Part shown: in pieces, positions 24,773 to 34,400 of the stretch
Layout of the letters: each line of letters starts with the position of its first letter
Numbering within the stretch: position 1 is the first letter of the stretch
Assembly: GCF_041897535.1 (NCBI RefSeq)
Contig: NZ_CP169217.1
Location: 2,480,001 to 2,544,000 of the forward strand
Length of the DNA stretch: 64,000 nt
DNA from: Methylomicrobium lacus_A
GTDB taxonomy: Bacteria; Pseudomonadota; Gammaproteobacteria; Methylococcales; Methylomonadaceae
Reading direction: 5' to 3'
Made by a program: the position numbers and the translations under genes
The notes under the pieces: model-generated
The model's input: only the letters and a program-made list of their open reading frames with translations
The model's database searches: none
Told to the model about the DNA's origin: nothing

Positions 24773-25285
24773 TCAGACCCATCCCTGCTGCGCCGCGATC
24801 CACAGCAGCGCGCCCGCGAACACCCCCGCCAGCACGTCGTCGAGCATGATGCCGAGGCCGCCTTGCACCTTCTGGTCTATCCATTTGATCGGCCAGGGCT
24901 TGATGATGTCGAAGATCCGAAACAGCACGAAGCCGAGCAACGCCGCCTGCCAGGAAAAAGGCACCAGCCACATCGTGATCAGGTAGCCGGCGACTTCGTC
25001 CCAGACGATGCCGCCGAAATCGTGTTCGCCGAGTTTGTCCGCGGCGATGCCGCAAATCCAGATGCCGGCAACGGTCGAGGCGATAGTCAGCAGGCTGTAG
25101 ATCGGCAGGCCGGCTTGAATGATCAGCCAGTACAGCGGGATCGCAGCAAGCGTGCCGCAGGTGCCGGGCGCTTTCTTGGCGAGGCCGGAGCCGAAACCGA
25201 AGGCCAGAAACAGCGCTGGATCGGTCATGATCTGCCGGGCGGTCAGTTGGTTACGCCCGAGTCCTGATTTATGAAAAATGCTCAT
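24773..25285 (-). CDS. pgpA: Phosphatidylglycerophosphatase A
   Basis: PgpA removes the phosphate from phosphatidylglycerol phosphate to make phosphatidylglycerol at the inner membrane. The family start FLAFGFGSGLAKKAPGTCGTL is followed by membrane segments and IVWDEVAGYLITMW, with QGGLGIMLDDVLAG near the end. Length is 170 residues, normal. It overlaps thiL by 17 bases at the start. Confidence 0.94.
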   Translation of the reverse strand: MSIFHKSGLGRNQLTARQIMTDPALFLAFGFGSGLAKKAPGTCGTLAAIPLYWLIIQAGLPIYSLLTIASTVAGIWICGIAADKLGEHDFGGIVWDEVAGYLITMWLVPFSWQAALLGFVLFRIFDIIKPWPIKWIDQKVQGGLGIMLDDVLAGVFAGALLWIAAQQGWV

Positions 25286-26204
25286 AGCCTTGTGCCTTTA
25301 GTGAATGTGTCGTTCCCGCTTTATGCAGCCGAAGTCCCGGCGCCGTCTCGATCACGCCGATTTTATGACAGTCGAACGGCAAAGTTGAAGCTTTTTCGGG
25401 GCTCACCGTAAAACACAGTTCGTAATCGTCGCCGGCCGACAGCGGCAGCCGCCAGTCGCCGGTCGCATCGCAATAGGCCTGCACCTCCGCCGACAGCGGC
25501 AACGCATCCCAGGCTATCGTGGCGCCGACGCCGCTTTGTTCGAGGATATGGCCGAGGTCGCCCGCCAGTCCGTCCGAGATGTCGATGCAGGCATTGGCGA
25601 TGCCGCGCAAGGCCAGGCCTTCGATACACCGCGGTTCAGGTTCATGGAAGCGTTGCAAGGCCGCCTCCGGCCGATCGCAGTGGTAGCCATGGCAAATCTT
25701 CAAGCCGAGCCCGGCATCGCCTAAGTTGCCGGTGACATAGATCAGATCGCCGGGCCGGGCGGTAGATCGCTTCAAGGCCTGGCCTTTCGGCACCAGCCCC
25801 ATCGCCTGCACGGTCAGCGTCAAGGGGCCCGAGGTGGTGTCGCCGCCGATCAGATCGACCGAGTGACGGGCCGCGAGCGCCAGAAAACCGTCCGCGAAAG
25901 CGCTCAGCCAGGCTTCATCGACTCGCGGCAGGGTCAGGGCCAAGGTCACCGACAAGGGTTTCGCGCCCATCGCGGCCAGATCGCTGAGGTTCACCGCCAG
26001 CAATTTGTGGCCGAGCCGTTTCGGATCGGTGCCGGCGAAGAAATGCACGTTTTCGACCATCGTGTCGGCGGTGATCGCGAGTTCATCGTCTTCGGGAATC
26101 GAAAGCAAGGCGCAATCGTCGCCGATAGGGAGCCGGGTGCTCGCATTGCTGATTTTTTGCTCGGTAAAAAAACGCCGGATCAATGAGAATTCGGAGAGGG
26201 GCAT
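25269..26204 (-). CDS. thiL: Thiamine-monophosphate kinase
   Basis: ThiL phosphorylates thiamine monophosphate to the active diphosphate. Family landmarks are IGDDCALL near residue 27, ITADTMVENVHFF, VNLSDLAAMGAKPLS, GGDTTSGPLTL and ACIDISDGLAGDLGHI. Length is 311 residues. It is between nusB and pgpA as in E. coli. A hairpin in the gap upstream might reduce read-through from nusB. Confidence 0.95.
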   Translation of the reverse strand: MPLSEFSLIRRFFTEQKISNASTRLPIGDDCALLSIPEDDELAITADTMVENVHFFAGTDPKRLGHKLLAVNLSDLAAMGAKPLSVTLALTLPRVDEAWLSAFADGFLALAARHSVDLIGGDTTSGPLTLTVQAMGLVPKGQALKRSTARPGDLIYVTGNLGDAGLGLKICHGYHCDRPEAALQRFHEPEPRCIEGLALRGIANACIDISDGLAGDLGHILEQSGVGATIAWDALPLSAEVQAYCDATGDWRLPLSAGDDYELCFTVSPEKASTLPFDCHKIGVIETAPGLRLHKAGTTHSLKAQGYEHFS

Positions 26205-26301
26205 AAGTCAGTAACGAGGTGTAAGGAGCCGGGCGGACGGTGCCTGTAGCCCCATCCACAAGGTGCTGCATGTTGTGGAATAAACGGAGCGGCAAAATGT
26301 T

Positions 26302-26326
26302 AAGACGGGGCTTACAACCCCGTCTT
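26302..26326 (-). terminator. Hairpin between nusB and thiL
   Basis: AAGACGGGG (26302-26310) and CCCCGTCTT (26318-26326) form a perfect nine-base stem with a seven-base loop. On the minus strand it is followed by AACATTTT, a weak tail. It may attenuate transcription from nusB into thiL. Confidence 0.5.
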
Positions 26327-26342
26327 GCGTAAAACGGAAGCT

Positions 26343-26801
26343 TTACTCTGAATCCTGCGTTCTCGAGCCCGCGCCCTTGCCGCGCTTGACTTCGTTAGCG
26401 CGCTTCTTCTGCGCGACTTTGTCGAGAATGCCGTTCACATATTTATGGCTGCCGTCGGCGCCGAAACACTTGGCCAGATTGATGCCTTCGTTCAGGATCA
26501 CCCGATACGGCATGTCCGGGCGGTGTTCCAGCTCGTAAACGCCGATCCGCAATATCGCCCGTTCGACCGGATCGATCTTGTCGATCGGTCGGTCGATGAA
26601 TTCGGCCAACAGTTGGTCTATCGTATCCAGGTTTTTCGGAATGCCGAACAGTAACTCGTTGAAATAGCTTTTCTGCGCATCTTTCAGACGGCCGTCTTCG
26701 AGAAACTGGCGTTCGATTTCGCCGAGATTGTGTCCGCTCATTTGCCATTGGTACAAAGCCTGGACAGCGGCTTGGCGGGCATTGGTGCGGGCCTGACTCA
26801 T
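26343..26801 (-). CDS. nusB: Transcription antitermination factor NusB
   Basis: NusB binds boxA RNA with NusE and prevents early termination in rRNA operons. I start at the ATG at 26801 (MSQARTNARQAAVQALYQWQMSG, 152 residues); the longer open frame reads back into ribH. Typical stretches follow: FIDRPIDKIDPVERAILRIGVYEL and VILNEGINLAKCFGADGSHKYVNGILDK. The start and the ribH stop overlap as ATGA. Confidence 0.95.
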   Translation of the reverse strand: MSQARTNARQAAVQALYQWQMSGHNLGEIERQFLEDGRLKDAQKSYFNELLFGIPKNLDTIDQLLAEFIDRPIDKIDPVERAILRIGVYELEHRPDMPYRVILNEGINLAKCFGADGSHKYVNGILDKVAQKKRANEVKRGKGAGSRTQDSE

Positions 26802-27274
26802 CAGCTGTCCAGCCGGTTGAACAAGCTGACCATCTCGATCGCGGACAGCGCCGCCTCGGCGCCTTTGTTGCCGGCTTTGGTGCCGGCGCGTTCGATCGCC
26901 TGTTCGATCGTATCGACGGTCAATACGCCGAAGCTGACCGGCACGTCGTATTGCAACGACACGCCGGCGAGACCCTTCACGCATTCGCCCGCGACATATT
27001 CGAAATGCGGGGTGCCGCCGCGAATCACCGCGCCGATCGCGATGATCGCGTCATATTTTTTGCTGGCGGCGACGCGCTGCGCGACCAAAGGCAATTCAAA
27101 TGCGCCGGGCGCCTTGACCAGGTGGATGTCCGCCTTATTCGCGCCATGGCGAACCAGGGTATCGATCGCGCCGGCTTCGAGTTGCTCGACGATAAAGCTG
27201 TTGAAACGGGAGGCGATGATGCAAAATTTGCCGCCCTCCGCCGAGAAATTGCCTTCAAACGTGGTAATGCTCAT
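26801..27274 (-). CDS. ribH: 6,7-dimethyl-8-ribityllumazine synthase
   Basis: RibH joins the pyrimidine and the four-carbon unit in the penultimate riboflavin step. The 157-residue protein shows GKFCIIASRFNSFIVEQL, VKAPGAFELPLVAQ, AIGAVIRGGTPHFEYV with the active-site histidine in PHF, and SFGVLTVDTIEQA. It is four-base coupled to nusB and lies downstream of ribB, a standard rib cluster order. Confidence 0.96.
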   Translation of the reverse strand: MSITTFEGNFSAEGGKFCIIASRFNSFIVEQLEAGAIDTLVRHGANKADIHLVKAPGAFELPLVAQRVAASKKYDAIIAIGAVIRGGTPHFEYVAGECVKGLAGVSLQYDVPVSFGVLTVDTIEQAIERAGTKAGNKGAEAALSAIEMVSLFNRLDS

Positions 27275-27393
27275 AGAAAATCCGCACTGTTAAAGTGAAA
27301 TACGCCGGCAGACAGAGGCCGTGCGCGCGTAGGCTCGTCGTGAGAATACGCTTGTTTAAATAATCCCTGCTCGCTCAGGGGTTGAGAAAGTGA

Positions 27394-28521
27394 TTAAGAG
27401 GCTTCGTCCGCAGGCCCGCTGCCGACATGCTCGGCAACTTCCAGGTCAAAGCCCGACAGGCCGACATATTTTTTCTGTGCGCCCAGGACTTTCAGCTTGT
27501 GCACGCCCAGATCGGCCAGGATGCGCGCGCCGGTGCCGGTCATGCGCCAGTCGGGGGCCTCGAATTCGTCGTCGTTGACGTGGACGCCGTTGTCCTGCAA
27601 TTGATAACGGTGGATCAGTTCAACCAGCGCTTTGCTGTCTTCGCTGCGCCGGATCACGACCAGCACGCCGCGTCCTGCTTCGGCGATTTTCTGCATCGCC
27701 GCGCGAATCGAGCAGCTGCTGGCGTTGCGTTTGGACGCGAACAGATCGTCGAGCAGATTGCGCGCATGCACCCTGACCAGCACCGGTTCGTCGCCGGATA
27801 CCTGTCCCATCACCAGCGCCAGGTGCAGGTTGTTGTCGTTGCGGTCCTGATAGGCATAAAGCCTGAAATCGCCGAACTCGGTCGGAAGCTGGCATTCGCT
27901 GATCCGTTCGAGCGTGTTTTCGTGCTGAATGCGGTAATGGATCAGGTCGGCGATCGTACCGATCTTCAGATTGTGTTCGGCGGCGAATTTTTCGAGATCG
28001 GGGCGCCGGGCCATCGTGCCGTCGTCGTTCAGGATTTCGACGATCACCGCGGCCGGTTCGACCCCGGCCAGGCGCGCCAGATCGCAGCCGGCTTCGGTAT
28101 GGCCGGCCCGGTTCAGAACGCCGCCCGATTTGGCCATCAAAGGGAAAATGTGGCCGGGCTGGACCAGATCGTCCGGCTTCGCCTCCGGCGCGACCGCGCA
28201 TTGCACCGTGCGTGCACGGTCGGCGGCCGAGATGCCGGTCGTGACGCCGGTCGCGGCCTCGATCGACACGGTGAAGTTGGTCGAATGCGCGGTCTTGTTT
28301 TCGTTGGTCATCAACGGCAGGCGCAGCTTCTGGCAACGTTCGCTGGTCAAGGTCAGGCAGATCAGGCCGCGGCCGTAGCGCGCCATGAAATTGATGTCCT
28401 CGGGGCGGGTGAACGCGGCCGCCATGACCAGGTCGCCTTCGTTCTCGCGGTCCTCGTCGTCCATGATGATGACCATCTTGCCCTGGCGTAAGTCTTCGAT
28501 GATTTCTTCGATCGTATTCAT
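27394..28521 (-). CDS. ribB: 3,4-dihydroxy-2-butanone 4-phosphate synthase with degenerate GTP cyclohydrolase II domain
   Basis: Residues 1-205 are a complete RibB: DDEDRENEGDLVMAA, RYGRGLICL, HSTNFTVSI, GHIFPLMAKSGGVLNRAGHTEA. It makes the four-carbon precursor of lumazine. Residues about 207-365 align with GTP cyclohydrolase II but lack its three zinc cysteines (the region reads VRVHARNLLDDLFASKRNASSCS) and the arginine/GIGL loop. This half is probably inactive in GTP hydrolysis, as in the RibBX-type proteins of gammaproteobacteria. A separate ribA should exist elsewhere. The 119-base gap to ribH shows no FMN riboswitch. Confidence 0.93.
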   Translation of the reverse strand: MNTIEEIIEDLRQGKMVIIMDDEDRENEGDLVMAAAFTRPEDINFMARYGRGLICLTLTSERCQKLRLPLMTNENKTAHSTNFTVSIEAATGVTTGISAADRARTVQCAVAPEAKPDDLVQPGHIFPLMAKSGGVLNRAGHTEAGCDLARLAGVEPAAVIVEILNDDGTMARRPDLEKFAAEHNLKIGTIADLIHYRIQHENTLERISECQLPTEFGDFRLYAYQDRNDNNLHLALVMGQVSGDEPVLVRVHARNLLDDLFASKRNASSCSIRAAMQKIAEAGRGVLVVIRRSEDSKALVELIHRYQLQDNGVHVNDDEFEAPDWRMTGTGARILADLGVHKLKVLGAQKKYVGLSGFDLEVAEHVGSGPADEAS

Positions 28522-28538
28522 AGCATTCCGTGAGCGTT

Positions 28539-29192
28539 TCAGCCTAAAAAACCGCTGCGTTGCAGGAGGTCGAGGGTGACTTTTTGTTCCGGCTCGGCTT
28601 TTTGGCCGAGCATCAGCCGTTCCAGATAGCGGGCCAGCAGGTCGACCTCGAGATTCACGACGGTTCCGGGTCCCGCAAAACCGAGCGTGGTTTCCTTCAG
28701 CGTATGCGGCACGATATTCACGCCGAATATGCTGCCCTCGACTTCATTGACGGTCAGACTGATGCCGTCGAGACAGACCGAGCCTTTTTCGGCGATGTAT
28801 TTGGCCAGCGGGTCCGGCGCCTTGAACTTGAAGCGCACCGAGCGTGCATCCGGTTTTTTGTCGATGACCGTCGCGAGGCCGTCGACATGGCCGCTGACGA
28901 TATGACCGCCGAGCCGTGTTGATGGCGTCAACGCCAGTTCGAGATTGACCGGCGAGCCGACCGTGGCGGTTTTCAGGCTGGTGCGGGACAGGGTTTCGTT
29001 CGAGACGTCGGCCGAAAACGAATGCGGTCCCAATGCGATCGCGGTCAGGCAGACGCCGTTTACCGCGATGCTGTCGCCGAGCGCGGCGTCTTGCAGTGAA
29101 AGCTTGCCGGTGTCGATGGTCAGGCGGCAATCGCCGGCCTGTTGCTCGATCGCGGTGATTTTGCCGACTGCCAAGATGATGCCTGTGAACAT
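28539..29192 (-). CDS. ribE: Riboflavin synthase alpha chain
   Basis: RibE dismutates two lumazine molecules to riboflavin. The protein begins MFTGII as in all members and has two lumazine-binding repeats: SIAVNGVCLTAI, then LDGISLTVNEV, each with GGHIVSGHVDG-like or NIVPHTL stretches. Length is 217 residues. It lies 17 bases upstream of ribB in the operon. Confidence 0.96.
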   Translation of the reverse strand: MFTGIILAVGKITAIEQQAGDCRLTIDTGKLSLQDAALGDSIAVNGVCLTAIALGPHSFSADVSNETLSRTSLKTATVGSPVNLELALTPSTRLGGHIVSGHVDGLATVIDKKPDARSVRFKFKAPDPLAKYIAEKGSVCLDGISLTVNEVEGSIFGVNIVPHTLKETTLGFAGPGTVVNLEVDLLARYLERLMLGQKAEPEQKVTLDLLQRSGFLG

Positions 29193-29211
29193 GGAATAAG
29201 CGAGTGTTTAT

Positions 29212-30300
29212 TTAAAAAACGGTGTAGGTCAATTTCAAATCCGGCCCGACCTGCCTGACATCGGCCAATTTCAGCGTTTTCTTATCGGCCATCGTTTCGA
29301 TGTTCAGATCAAATAAGCCGCGCCCCCGGTCGCCCAAGACGCAGGGTGCCATATAGACAATCCATTCATCGACCCGGTTCTCGGCCAGCAAGGCGCCGTT
29401 CAGGGTCGGGCCGGCTTCGACGAACAAGTCGTTGATGTGCTGCCCGGCCAAAAACGGCATCAGTGCCTGCAAATCGATCCGGCCGTTTCTGGCGTCCAGC
29501 TGATGAACTTCAAAGCCGGCGTTCTCCAATGCGGCAATTTTGTGCCGATCTTCGCTGCATGTCAAAATCAGGCTGCGCCCCGGCAGTTTCGCCAGTTGCG
29601 CGCTTGCCGGCATCCTGAGCCGCGAATCCAGCACGATCCTGAGTGGCTGCAGAACGTCTGCGTCGATGCGCGCGGTCAGCGCGGGATCGTCGGCTAGCAC
29701 GGTATCGATGCCGGTCAGAATCGCGGAGCTTTGCGCCCGCAGCCGGTGCACATCCTGCCGGGCCGCGTGTGATGTGATCCATTGGCTCTCGCCGGAAGCG
29801 AGCGCGGTGCGCCCGTCCAGACTCATCGCGAGCTTGCTGCGCACGAAAGGGCGGCCCGTCGTCATCCGCTGCACGAAGCCGCGATTCAGGCGGCGCGCAT
29901 CGTCTTCCAGGACGCCGCAAACGGTTTCGATGCCGGCTTCCCGGAGCCTTTTCAGGCCGTTGCCGGCGACCAGGGGATTCGGGTCCTGCATCGCCGCCAC
30001 GACTTTGCTGACGCCGGCCTTGACCAAGGCATCGGCGCAGGGCGGCGTCCTGCCGTGATGGCTGCAAGGTTCCAGGGTCACATAGACGGTCGCGCCCTCG
30101 GCATTCTGCGCGTTTTTGAGCGCCGCGATTTCGGCATGATCGTCGCCGGCCTTGACGTGCCAGCCTTCGCCGATGATCCGGTCGTCGCGTACCAGCACAC
30201 AGCCGACGCGCGGATTCGGGTGCGTGGTATAGAGGCCGTTGCGTGCCAATTGCAGCGCCCTGGCCATGTAGCGATAATCCCGGTCGCTTGCTACAGCCAT
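29212..30300 (-). CDS. ribD: Bifunctional riboflavin deaminase/reductase RibD
   Basis: The N-terminal deaminase has the zinc ligands H55 (in HAEIAAL), C79 and C88 (in LEPCSHHGRTPPC). The C-terminal reductase shows PFVRSKLAMSLDGRTAL and the NADPH-binding VEAGPTLNGALL. Together they convert the product of GTP cyclohydrolase II to the ribityl pyrimidine. At 362 residues it has the usual fused form. It abuts nrdR. Confidence 0.96.
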   Translation of the reverse strand: MAVASDRDYRYMARALQLARNGLYTTHPNPRVGCVLVRDDRIIGEGWHVKAGDDHAEIAALKNAQNAEGATVYVTLEPCSHHGRTPPCADALVKAGVSKVVAAMQDPNPLVAGNGLKRLREAGIETVCGVLEDDARRLNRGFVQRMTTGRPFVRSKLAMSLDGRTALASGESQWITSHAARQDVHRLRAQSSAILTGIDTVLADDPALTARIDADVLQPLRIVLDSRLRMPASAQLAKLPGRSLILTCSEDRHKIAALENAGFEVHQLDARNGRIDLQALMPFLAGQHINDLFVEAGPTLNGALLAENRVDEWIVYMAPCVLGDRGRGLFDLNIETMADKKTLKLADVRQVGPDLKLTYTVF

Positions 30301-30753
30301 CTATTTTTTTTGCAGATGCTTGATCATGTCGGTGAATTCGCTGACATCCTGAAAGCTGCGGTAAACCGAGGCAAAGCGGACATAGGCGACGTGATCGAGA
30401 TGGCTCAACTCGTGCATGACTTTTTCGCCGAGTTGCTGCGCGGAGATCTCGCGGTCGCCGGAGCTCATCAGCGCTTTTTTGAGCCGGTTCAGCGCCATTT
30501 CGATGTCGTCGCCGCTGACCGGGCGTTTTTCGAGCGCCTTCAGCATGCCGGAGCGCAGCTTCTTTTCGTCGAAGTGCTCGCGGCTGCCGTCACGTTTGAC
30601 CACGCGCGGCAGGGTCAGCTCGGCCACTTCGAAGGTCGTGAAGCGTTCCTTGCACACCGTGCATTCGCGGCGGCGGCGAACCTGGTCGCCTTCATTCGTT
30701 AATCTGGAATCCAGAACGCGCGTATCCTGCGCCGCGCAAAACGGACATCGCAT
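30301..30753 (-). CDS. nrdR: Transcriptional repressor NrdR
   Basis: NrdR represses ribonucleotide reductase genes in response to ATP and dATP. The zinc ribbon has C3, C6, C31 and C34, followed by ERFTTFE and an ATP-cone domain (VKRDGSREHFDEKKLRSGM). Length is 150 residues. It heads the rib-nusB operon, as in many gammaproteobacteria, with ribD starting right after the stop. A divergent 692-base region lies upstream. Confidence 0.96.
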   Translation of the reverse strand: MRCPFCAAQDTRVLDSRLTNEGDQVRRRRECTVCKERFTTFEVAELTLPRVVKRDGSREHFDEKKLRSGMLKALEKRPVSGDDIEMALNRLKKALMSSGDREISAQQLGEKVMHELSHLDHVAYVRFASVYRSFQDVSEFTDMIKHLQKK

Positions 30754-30936
30754 AGCTGATCTACTTAAGTGCTGCCGGTTGCCCGGCGGATCGTTTCAAA
30801 ATCGCCCATTGTATAACACAATCGGTTCATTTGCATTGTACTTTCAGCGATTTGCGTCACGACAGGCCCCTATTTTGACAGCGGTTTTGATCTTGCGGTG
30901 CAGACTGGCGCGAGCGCGCCGGATTTTGCGCTTGAT

Positions 30937-31183
30937 TTTTCCACAGGATGCAAAGCCGTGCGCCGGGGTGGTTCCTGCTTTCTAGCTGGCTTGATTTTGT
31001 CTGTGCGTCTGCACACATTCAAGCAGAAATATTTTTATATGTTATTGATATTAAATTATAAAATGCTTATTCTAAACCGGCTGAACAATTCCGGCGCAAT
31101 CAGGCAAGACGGCATGGCGGACGCCAAGTGCGGGCGGTTATTTTCAGCTTACCCACAGAGTTATCCACAAAAACTGTGGATAA
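30937..31183. other. DnaA-box cluster beside an AT-rich tract in the nrdR-oxidoreductase gap
   Basis: The 692-base gap between the nrdR start and the next gene (30754-31445) holds TTTTCCACA (30937-30945, one mismatch), TTACCCACA (31149-31157, one mismatch), TTATCCACA (31161-31169, exact) and TGTGGATAA (31175-31183, exact, inverted). An AT-rich stretch at 31026-31075 lies just before the three tight boxes. The pattern looks like a DnaA-controlled promoter or titration site. A replication origin is possible but dnaA, dnaN, gidA and rpmH are not in the window. The rest of the gap shows no gene. Confidence 0.6.
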
Positions 31184-31318
31184 GTGCGATAGCTTTTTTG
31201 CAATCAAGGATTTCGGCCGATTTTCGCAAGACCGGCGAAGGCTTGCCCGCGTTAAGCGCCGGTGCGGGTGTAAACCCTTTCAGGTTTGAATGCCCCCGAA
31301 GGAATTATTAGATTTTTG

Positions 31319-31347
31319 TAGAAAAGTCAATAAAATATTTATATAAT
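31319..31347 (+). promoter_or_regulatory. Candidate promoter for the fused oxidoreductase
   Basis: A perfect TATAAT at 31342-31347 lies in an AT-rich stretch. The -35 region is weak: TAGAAA at 17-base spacing, or TTGTAG at 20. A start near 31354 would give a leader of about 90 bases. Confidence 0.4.
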
Positions 31348-31445
31348 GGTGGGTTAAACCGACTCATTTGCAATCCTCATAGGACTTACGCAGGCGATTT
31401 TTCGCAGCGTTTGGACTGTCTTGAGCTAATCAACCTTAAGTGACT

Positions 31446-34400
31446 ATGGATCAAAACGACTTTACGCTTGGAATTCCCGGCTTTACTTATCCTGATTTAT
31501 ACGACGCCCTGCGCCTGAACGATTTGCTGGAAGCGTTCGATGCTTCGGTAAAACGGCATGATGCGGAGTTGTTCGCTCAATTTGCCGCCTACCGGCAATG
31601 TCAGGGCGAAGGCATGGCGGTCGAAGCGATTTCGGATTTGCTGGTCAAGATGGGGCCTTATGTCGGCCAATTCGTCGCCAAGCTGTTCGGCGTCGAAGGC
31701 GCGCATCAAGAGCAGTCGAGAAAGATCAAGGAAGAATTCGAGACCGTTTTCACTTACAAGAATGAGGTCGTCGCGAAGCTGAACCTGGTCTTCAAGGACC
31801 AGGTGATCGCGGATTGGGATGTCGACGGCATCAAAAACCGTTTCGAGCTGTTGATCCAGGCGGCTTTCCCCGAGGCGGCCGGGGACAACGACGCCGAGCG
31901 CCGGGTCGCGCGCGCCGGCGCGGTGATCGGCAGCCTGTCGAGCCACTACAAGGCGGTTGCGAAGGGCAAGGAAGGCACTTATCCGGCTGCGGACGCGGCG
32001 GTCGAGCAACTGCGCGCAAAGCTGTCCGCGCATGCCGAGGCCGCGCAGGCGTTTGCGGGCATCATCGCGGCGGCCGATGCGGCCGGCTTCGTCGACGGCC
32101 TGATGGACTTGGCGCAGCGCTGGGCCTACATCGCGCAGCAAAATCCTGAGATCGCCGAGCACTGGCTCAGCTTCCAGTTTCCGGATAAACGCGATTTCGA
32201 GAACCTGGTCGAACACGACGTGGTCGACAAGGGCGAATTTTCGGTCTGGATGGGCGAGCTGGCGCATCGCCGGCGCCGCGACGGCTTCAAGCTGACCGAC
32301 CCTCGCTTCAATGAGCGCCAGGTCTTATCCGAAGTCGATCACTGCATCTATTGCCACGAGCGCGACACCGACTCCTGCTCGAAAGGCATGCGCAACAAGA
32401 AGACCAATACCTTCAAGGTCGATCCATTGGGCGTCACCACGACCGGCTGCCCGCTCGAAGAAAAGATCTCCGAGATGCACCTGGTCAAGCGCGGCGGCGA
32501 CAACATCGGCGCGCTCGCGATCATCATCGTCGACAATCCGATGTGCCCCGGCACCGGACACCGGATTTGCAACGACTGCATGAAGGGCTGCATCTATCAA
32601 AAGACCGATCCTGTCAACATTCCTCAGATCGAAACGAACGTCTTGACCGACGTGCTGTTCATGCCTTACGGTTTCGAGATCTACAGCTTGCTCACGCGCT
32701 GGAACCCGCTGAACGTGAAGCGTCCGGTCATGCAGCCTTACAATGGCAAGAACGTGCTGGTCGTCGGCCTCGGCCCTGCCGGCTACACGATGAGCCATTA
32801 TTTGCTGAACGAAGGCTTCGGCGTGGTCGGCATCGACGGCCTGAAGCTGGAGCCGCTGCCTGCCGAACTGACCGGCAGCGCAAACCAACTGCCTCAGCCG
32901 ATCGCCGACTTCCGCACGCTTTATGAAGACCTCGACAAGCGCATCCTGGCCGGCTTCGGCGGCGTCGCCGAATACGGCATCACGGTGCGCTGGGACAAGA
33001 ACTTCCTGAAGGTGATCTATCTGACCCTGCTGCGCCGGAACGCGTTCCGCGCCTACGGCGGCGTGCGTTTCGGCGGCACGATCACGATCGAGGACGCCTG
33101 GAAGATGGGCTTCGACCATATCTGTATCGCTTCCGGCGCCGGAAAACCGACGATCATCGATCTGAAGAACAACCTGATGCGCGGCATCCGCAAGGCGTCC
33201 GACTTCTTGATGGCGCTGCAATTGACCGGCGCGGCGAAGTCGTCGTCGCTGGCGAATTTGCAGGTGCGCCTGCCGGCCGGCGTGATCGGCGGCGGTCTGA
33301 CCGCGATCGATACCGCGACCGAACTGATGGCGTATTATCCGGTGCAGGTCGAAAAACTGCTCGGCCGCTACGAGACGCTGGCGGCTACCTACGGCGAAGA
33401 AGCGGTCCGCAAGCGCTACGACGCCGAAGAAACGATCATTCTGGACGAGTTCCTGAGCCACGGCCGCGCGATTCGCGCCGAACGCGAGCGCGCCGCGGCC
33501 GCCGGCGAGCAGCCGAACTTCCAGCCGCTGGTCGAAGGCTGGGGCGGCGTGACCTTGTTCTATCGCAAAGGCATGAAGGATGCACCGGCTTACCGGCAAA
33601 ATCACGAGGAAATCTCCGAAGCACTCGAAGAAGGCATCGCGCTCGCCGAAGGCATGAGCCCGGTCGGCGCGATACCTGACGAATACGGCCACTTGCGCGC
33701 GGTCGAGTTCGAAAAACTCGAATGCGAAGACGGCCGTTGGGTCAAGAAGCAGAGGGTGACCGTGCCGCTGCGCAATCTGTATGTCGCGGCGGGCACCTCG
33801 CCGAACACGATCTATCAGAGCGAGTATCCGGACACCTTCGTGATGGACAAATGGTTCTTCCAGCGCTATCAGCCGGAATGGCACGACGGCAATCTGGAAC
33901 TGGTGCCTATGCACGACGAGGCCGCGCCGAAACTCGGCTTGCCGGCTCCGTTGACTTCGTACCAACAGGACGGCAAGTTCATCAGCTTCTACGGCGACAA
34001 CCACCCGGTCTATGCGGGCAACGTGGTCAAGGCGATGGCGAGCGCGAAAAACGGCTACCCGTATATCGCCAAATTGTTCGAAAAGGAACTGGCGGGGCTC
34101 GATCCGGCCTTGCAAACTCAGCGAAACGCCGAATTAAAGCAATTCTTCGGTTCGCTGGACGAAGCCTTCACCGCGACGATCGTCGCGATCAACCGCCTGA
34201 CCCCGACGATCATCGAAGTGATCGTGAAGGCGCCGATGGCGGCGGACAAATTCGAGCCAGGCCAATTCTACCGGCTGCAAAACTTCGAAGCTTATGCGCC
34301 GGTCAAACAGGGCACCGTGCTGGCTGCCGAGGGTCTGGCGCTGACCGGCGCCGAGGTCGACAAGGAAAAAGGCACGATCTCGCTGATCGCGCTCGAGATG

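Noticed and set aside
27275..27393. FMN riboswitch upstream of ribH or ribB
   Set aside because: The gap lacks the conserved riboswitch core words and lies inside the operon.
30754..31445. Chromosomal replication origin as a firm call
   Set aside because: DnaA boxes and an AT-rich tract are present, but no origin-linked genes are in the window and skew could not be computed. Kept only as a finding.
32325..34115. Long minus-strand open frame (596 codons) inside the oxidoreductase gene
   Set aside because: It is antisense to a well-supported protein, is rich in D, R, Q and H as codon shadows are, and has no domain.
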